DNA from: Fimbriiglobus sp043785105
GTDB lineage: Bacteria; Planctomycetota; Planctomycetia; Gemmatales; Gemmataceae
NCBI GenBank assembly: GCA_043785105.1
Contig: JAYVXO010000239.1
Coordinates: 3,739-67,738 of the forward strand
Reading direction: 5' to 3'
Length of the DNA: 64,000 nucleotides
This document shows, in pieces, positions 60,804 through 64,000 of the stretch. A program made the position numbers and the translations under genes. Under the pieces are notes generated by a model. That model was not told the DNA's origin and made no database searches. It saw only the letters and a list, made by a program, of their open reading frames with translations. Within the stretch, counting starts at the first letter, position 1; each line of letters starts with the position of its first letter.

Positions 60804-61790
60804 ATGCGACTGCGTGCTTTCGGCGGTGATTCGGTTCGCGTCTCCGAGGTGGGTTTGGGGTGTTGGCAGTTGGGGGGCGATCAGTGGGGGGACATTTCGG
60901 ACGACGAGGCCCTCGGCACGCTCCGGGCGGCGGTCGATGCGGGGACGACGTTCCTGGACACGGCGGACGTTTACGGAGCGGGGCGTAGCGAAGAACTCGT
61001 CGGGCGATTCTTGAAGGAGAAGCCACGCAATCTCTTCATTGCCACCAAGCTCGGGCGGTTCCCGACGCCGGGGCTGCCAGGGAATTGCACGCCGGAAAAC
61101 ATGCGGCAGCACACGGAGAATTCGTTGCGGCGCCTCGGGGTGGAATCGCTCGACCTGACGCAACTCCACTGCGTGCCGCAACCGATTCTCGAACGCGGCG
61201 AGGTCTTCGAGGTGCTACGACAGTTGAAGCAGGAAGGCAAAATTCAGCGCTGGGGGGCGAGCGTCGAATCGACCGCCGAAGCCAAACTGTGTCTGGCGCA
61301 ACCGGGGTGCGCGTCGTTGCAAATCATCTTCAACATCTACCGCCAAACGCCGATCACCGCGATCTTCGACGAAGCGAAGCAAAAGGGCGTGGCGATCATC
61401 GTCCGGTTGCCGCTCGCGTCCGGGATGCTCGCCGGGAAGTACACGCCGCAGACGACGTTTGCCGCCAACGACCACCGCAGTTTCAACCGCAACGGGGAGA
61501 AGTTCAACGTCGGCGAAACGTTCGCCAGCCTCGGCTTCGAGAACGGCTTAGCGATCACCGAGAAACTCCGCCCCCTCGTGCCCGCCGGCTACACGATGGC
61601 CCAGGTCGCGCTGAAGTGGTGCCTCGGGTTCGACGCCGTCAGCACGATCATCCCCGGCGCCCGCAACGCCGCCCAAGCCCACGCCAACGCCGCCGTCAGC
61701 GACCTCCCCGACCTGAGTCCGGACCTCCACGCCAAGCTCCGCGACTTCTACCGCGACGAAGTGGCCTCGTCGGTACGCGGCCCGGATTGA
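60804..61790 (+). CDS. Aldo/keto reductase
   Basis: 328 residues; AGGAAG precedes ATG 60804. Catalytic tetrad in place: FLDTADVYGAGRSEELVG (Asp, Tyr), LFIATKLGRFP (Lys), LDLTQLHCVP (His). NADPH-binding text at the C-terminus reads AVSTIIPGARNAAQAHANA. Closest pattern is the YajO/Tas/MocA-like AKR group. It reduces carbonyls with NADPH; the substrate is not predicted. A palindromic repeat follows. Confidence 0.9.
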   Translation: MRLRAFGGDSVRVSEVGLGCWQLGGDQWGDISDDEALGTLRAAVDAGTTFLDTADVYGAGRSEELVGRFLKEKPRNLFIATKLGRFPTPGLPGNCTPENMRQHTENSLRRLGVESLDLTQLHCVPQPILERGEVFEVLRQLKQEGKIQRWGASVESTAEAKLCLAQPGCASLQIIFNIYRQTPITAIFDEAKQKGVAIIVRLPLASGMLAGKYTPQTTFAANDHRSFNRNGEKFNVGETFASLGFENGLAITEKLRPLVPAGYTMAQVALKWCLGFDAVSTIIPGARNAAQAHANAAVSDLPDLSPDLHAKLRDFYRDEVASSVRGPD

Positions 61791-61829
61791 TGAGCGATGG
61801 GTTTGGTAACCTTTTCGGGCATGCGGGAT

Positions 61830-62028
61830 TTTTGGTTTTCGGCCCTGAAAGGGCCGTTCTGTCAGCCCAGGGCCATGCCCTGGGGGAACTGGCAACGATC
61901 GTGTTTTTAGCCCTATTTTGACCGTTCATTCCCGTTGACATCCAACCGAATGAACCGTCCCTTCAATCGTTCCCAGGGCATGGCCCTGGGCTGACAGAAC
62001 GGCCCCTTCAGGGCCGAAAACCAAAAAA
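61830..62028 (-). repeat. Palindromic repeat family D, copy 2 (centre inverted)
   Basis: Arms match copy 1 (GGCCCTGAAAGGGCC, GTCAGCCCAGGGCCATGCCC), ending with TTTTTGG...CCAAAAA. The centre reads CATCCAACCGAATGAACCGT, the reverse complement of the centre in copy 1, so the element lies in the other orientation. Convergent spacer between the reductase and the AI-2E gene. Confidence 0.93.
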
Positions 62029-62058
62029 ACGTGGAATCATCCTCCATACGCGGTCCGC

Positions 62059-63132
62059 TCACCCGCCGCTGAGTAGCCTTGCCATCGGGCGGGTGACTTC
62101 GATGTTCTCGAAGATAATCTTCAGCACCACGGTGAGCGGCACGGCGAGGAACATCCCCGGTAGGCCCCACAGTAGGCCCCACATGGACAGCGCGGCGAGG
62201 ATCACGAGGGGGCTGATGCCGACGGCGCGGCCGATGATCGTCGGTTCGATTAGCGATGCGACCGCGATGTGACAGGCGAGCAACAGCACCGCGACCGAGA
62301 TCGGCTTGTAGCCCAATTCGTGTTGCAAAAACGCGAACGCAACGGGCAATGAATAGGCCACGACGCTCCCGAGGTACGGGATGAAGTTGCACAGGAACGT
62401 GAGGATCGCCCACAACAACGCGAACTTCACGCCGAAAACCATCAGCACAATCCAGACCGGCAACGCGAGCATAAAACTGGCGAACACCTTCGCCTTCAAG
62501 TAGCTGATAATCGCGGAGTTGATCCGCCCCGCGATGTTCAAAATGTTTTCGGCTTGCTCGTGGGGGTAAGCCGTGCGGATGCGGTCCGGGAAGCGGGCGG
62601 ATTCTAGCAGCAAGAACAACAGGTACAGCCCCGCCGTCGCCGCTTCGAGCAACACCCCTGCGGCCACGTTCACGCCCCGCACCGTGCTTTCGGTCACGAG
62701 GTCGCCGACTTGGGCCTCGATCGACTTTCCTTCCAGGATCCGGTTGGCCAACATGGGGATGTACTGTTGAACCATGTCCTTGAAGTTGCGGGCGATTGTG
62801 ATTGCGGATTCTCGCAAGGCCGGCAAATCGTCTTTCAAACCCAACAGACTGCTGTACACCGCTAGCGACAACCCCACGAGGATTAGGGTCGTCAGCCCGG
62901 CCAACAACCCAATGGCGATAGGCGCGGACAGGTTCCGGTTCAAGCGTCGGTAATACGGCATCAGCACGTACCCTAAAAACGCCGCCAACAGCAGTGGCCG
63001 TAACACCATTGCCAGTTGCCCCAGCACCCACCACGACCCGGCCACGATCATCACCCAGTACGCCGCCACACGCAACGTGTCCGTGTTGGCCCAATGAGAA
63101 CGGGGTGAGGACTGCGTCACGTCAACACTCAT
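62059..63132 (-). CDS. AI-2E family (PerM/TqsA-like) transporter
   Basis: 357 residues with about eight helices in the AI-2E layout: VAAYWVMIVAGSWWVLGQLAM, LRPLLLAAFLGYVLMPYY, IGLLAGLTTLILVGLSLAVY, then the soluble loop, then VFASFMLALPVWIVLMVFGV, FALLWAILTFLCNFIPYLGS (family motif) and LWGLPGMFLAVPLTVVLKIIF. Members export autoinducer-2 or act as Na+/H+ antiporters; the precise substrate here is not known. Transcribed towards the family D palindrome. Confidence 0.93.
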   Translation of the reverse strand: MSVDVTQSSPRSHWANTDTLRVAAYWVMIVAGSWWVLGQLAMVLRPLLLAAFLGYVLMPYYRRLNRNLSAPIAIGLLAGLTTLILVGLSLAVYSSLLGLKDDLPALRESAITIARNFKDMVQQYIPMLANRILEGKSIEAQVGDLVTESTVRGVNVAAGVLLEAATAGLYLLFLLLESARFPDRIRTAYPHEQAENILNIAGRINSAIISYLKAKVFASFMLALPVWIVLMVFGVKFALLWAILTFLCNFIPYLGSVVAYSLPVAFAFLQHELGYKPISVAVLLLACHIAVASLIEPTIIGRAVGISPLVILAALSMWGLLWGLPGMFLAVPLTVVLKIIFENIEVTRPMARLLSGG

Positions 63133-63666
63133 GAGCGATACCTGCGGGAACCGTGCGGGGTTTGATGTTGTTGTAGTGGAATGAGATTTCGCCGTGCGAT
63201 CGGCATCCGGACCTTGGCTGCAACCGAATGGGTAATCTGTAGGGTCGCACGTCTGGAATCATGACGTGGTAGAAGCGAGCGTTGCCCACTTTGCAGGCAA
63301 TCCTGTGGCGTGAAGGTCTTGTGAACAGCGGTTTTAATGCTTACCCAGCAACGACTTACGATCGATCACAAAACTTTCACGGAACTGGTGCCAAGTTTGC
63401 TCTATGTATGGTGATGTCAGGATGACGTTACCTACCCTCCTAGTGATAGCGATGGCCGAAGCCATTGCTGTTGTTGACCGAACGGAACTCCCACCGTTTT
63501 CACGCGATCGGCTACTTGAAGCGCGATCGTGCTGAACCCGATGCTCCGGACCTTGCCCCGCAACTGGTGCGGGACACTCCCTTGGTCCGACCCACTCTTG
63601 TGATTGTTGTACCACTCGTGGCCGTAAGTCACGAGACGGGTGCCGCACGGATTTTGAGGTCGAACA
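63133..63666. other. Non-coding or unresolved spacer
   Basis: 534 bp between divergent genes. Only short frames are seen, for instance one of 37 codons near 63422 starting MTLPTLLVIAMAEA, without a clear ribosome binding site. No repeat family from this window is present. Promoters for both flanking genes should lie here, but I cannot point to convincing hexamers. A small RNA cannot be ruled out. Confidence 0.4.
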
Positions 63667-64000
63667 ATGCTCCGTTTTCAAACTCGTTGGTTGGCTTACC
63701 CCGCTATGTTGCTTGTTGCGTTCGGCATTTATTTCATGAACCCCGAACAATCGGCCCATGCCGACGGCCTGTACGATATGAGCTTGGAATGCGACGATGT
63801 GGAGTTGAATCAGCAACGCATCAGTCTCGAAGCGCGCCAAAAAATTGTTGTGGAACGAATGGCTTTCAAAGACGCGATCCTGACGGAATTAGTCGAAGGG
63901 CGAGCCACGTTGAAACAAGTTGCCGGGGAGTTTCTCCGCGTCAACCGGACGGAAGAATGCTGCATCAACATTATCCGCCAGCATTTCGCGGGGAATTCCG
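63667..64000 (+). CDS. Secreted hypothetical protein, 5' part
   Basis: The frame is open from ATG 63667 (GAGG seven bases upstream) to the window edge, 111 codons. It has a signal-like start (RFQTRWLAYPAMLLVAFGIY), a short linker, then charged helices DVELNQQRISLEARQKIVVE, ILTELVEGRATLKQVAGEFL and EECCINIIRQHF. The region from KIVVERM to HF resembles the short helical domain often found beside ECF sigma factors in planctomycetes, a comparison from memory. The C-terminus lies outside. Confidence 0.7.
   Translation, partial: MLRFQTRWLAYPAMLLVAFGIYFMNPEQSAHADGLYDMSLECDDVELNQQRISLEARQKIVVERMAFKDAILTELVEGRATLKQVAGEFLRVNRTEECCINIIRQHFAGNS

Noticed and set aside
61085..61921. 278-codon plus-strand frame within the aldo/keto reductase
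   Set aside because: A frame-shifted shadow with arginine/proline-rich text and extension into repeat D.
61913..63094. 393-codon minus-strand frame over the AI-2E gene
   Set aside because: Shadow frame; the 62059-63132 frame has the transporter motifs and helices.
63334..63840. 168-codon minus-strand frame
   Set aside because: It overlaps the better-supported secreted protein start at 63667 and has no recognisable pattern or ribosome binding site.

Overview
The window reads as chromosomal DNA of a planctomycete, most likely of the Gemmata / Gemmataceae group. The grounds are family content (a DUF1501 Tat-exported protein, a DUF3179 protein, a Tat-exported Gfo/Idh/MocA dehydrogenase, a Hanks-type Ser/Thr kinase, Uma2, several TPR proteins), LpxC and Skp as signs of an outer membrane, high GC, and many palindromic intergenic repeats. 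This placement is inference; no 16S or other marker is present.

Left end (1-4560): the 3' part of a DarG-type DNA ADP-ribosylglycohydrolase, a tRNA-Ser(GGA), a DUF1501 protein, a small conserved hypothetical, and a NifS-like cysteine desulfurase carrying an in-frame copy of an intergenic repeat.

Replication block (4738-10460): dnaA - dnaN - dciA (DUF721) - gyrB on the plus strand. The dnaA/dnaN spacer holds two perfect, oppositely oriented DnaA boxes, several 21-bp-spaced TGRCGCGC motifs in mirrored orientation and an AT-rich stretch, so it is the best oriC candidate. A 30-bp perfect palindrome ends the block.

Envelope region (10518-20561): a GT2 glycosyltransferase, a lipoprotein, Skp/OmpH, LpxC, a Gfo/Idh/MocA oxidoreductase, an HNH-like AT-richer hypothetical, a small aspartyl protease and a coupled pair of TPR proteins.

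Polysaccharide cluster (20796-38160): about 17 kb of tightly packed plus-strand genes with many ATGA/GTGA stop-start overlaps. It has eight glycosyltransferases, five methyltransferases (two FkbM, one TylF-like), an O-antigen polymerase/ligase-like membrane protein, a Wzx-like flippase and UDP-GlcNAc 2-epimerase. Together these suggest export of a methylated heteropolysaccharide or O-antigen by a Wzx/Wzy-type route.

Right half (38312-64000): a Ser/Thr kinase fused to a PilZ domain, FKBP isomerases with one and two domains beside a divergent TPR protein, a minus-strand operon (MocA dehydrogenase, release-factor-like protein, dual-specificity phosphatase), a CE12-type esterase, a class IV aminotransferase, an FHA protein, a DUF3179 protein with a CcmH-like tail, a YfiT-like DinB protein, ribosomal protein bL27, a PAS-GAF-REC protein, a metallophosphoesterase, Uma2, an aldo/keto reductase, an AI-2E family transporter and the start of a final secreted protein.

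The most notable unexplained layer is the repeat content. At least seven palindromic repeat families sit in intergenic DNA, one copy has been tolerated inside a reading frame, one family occurs in both orientations, and one terminator family shows paired compensatory changes.
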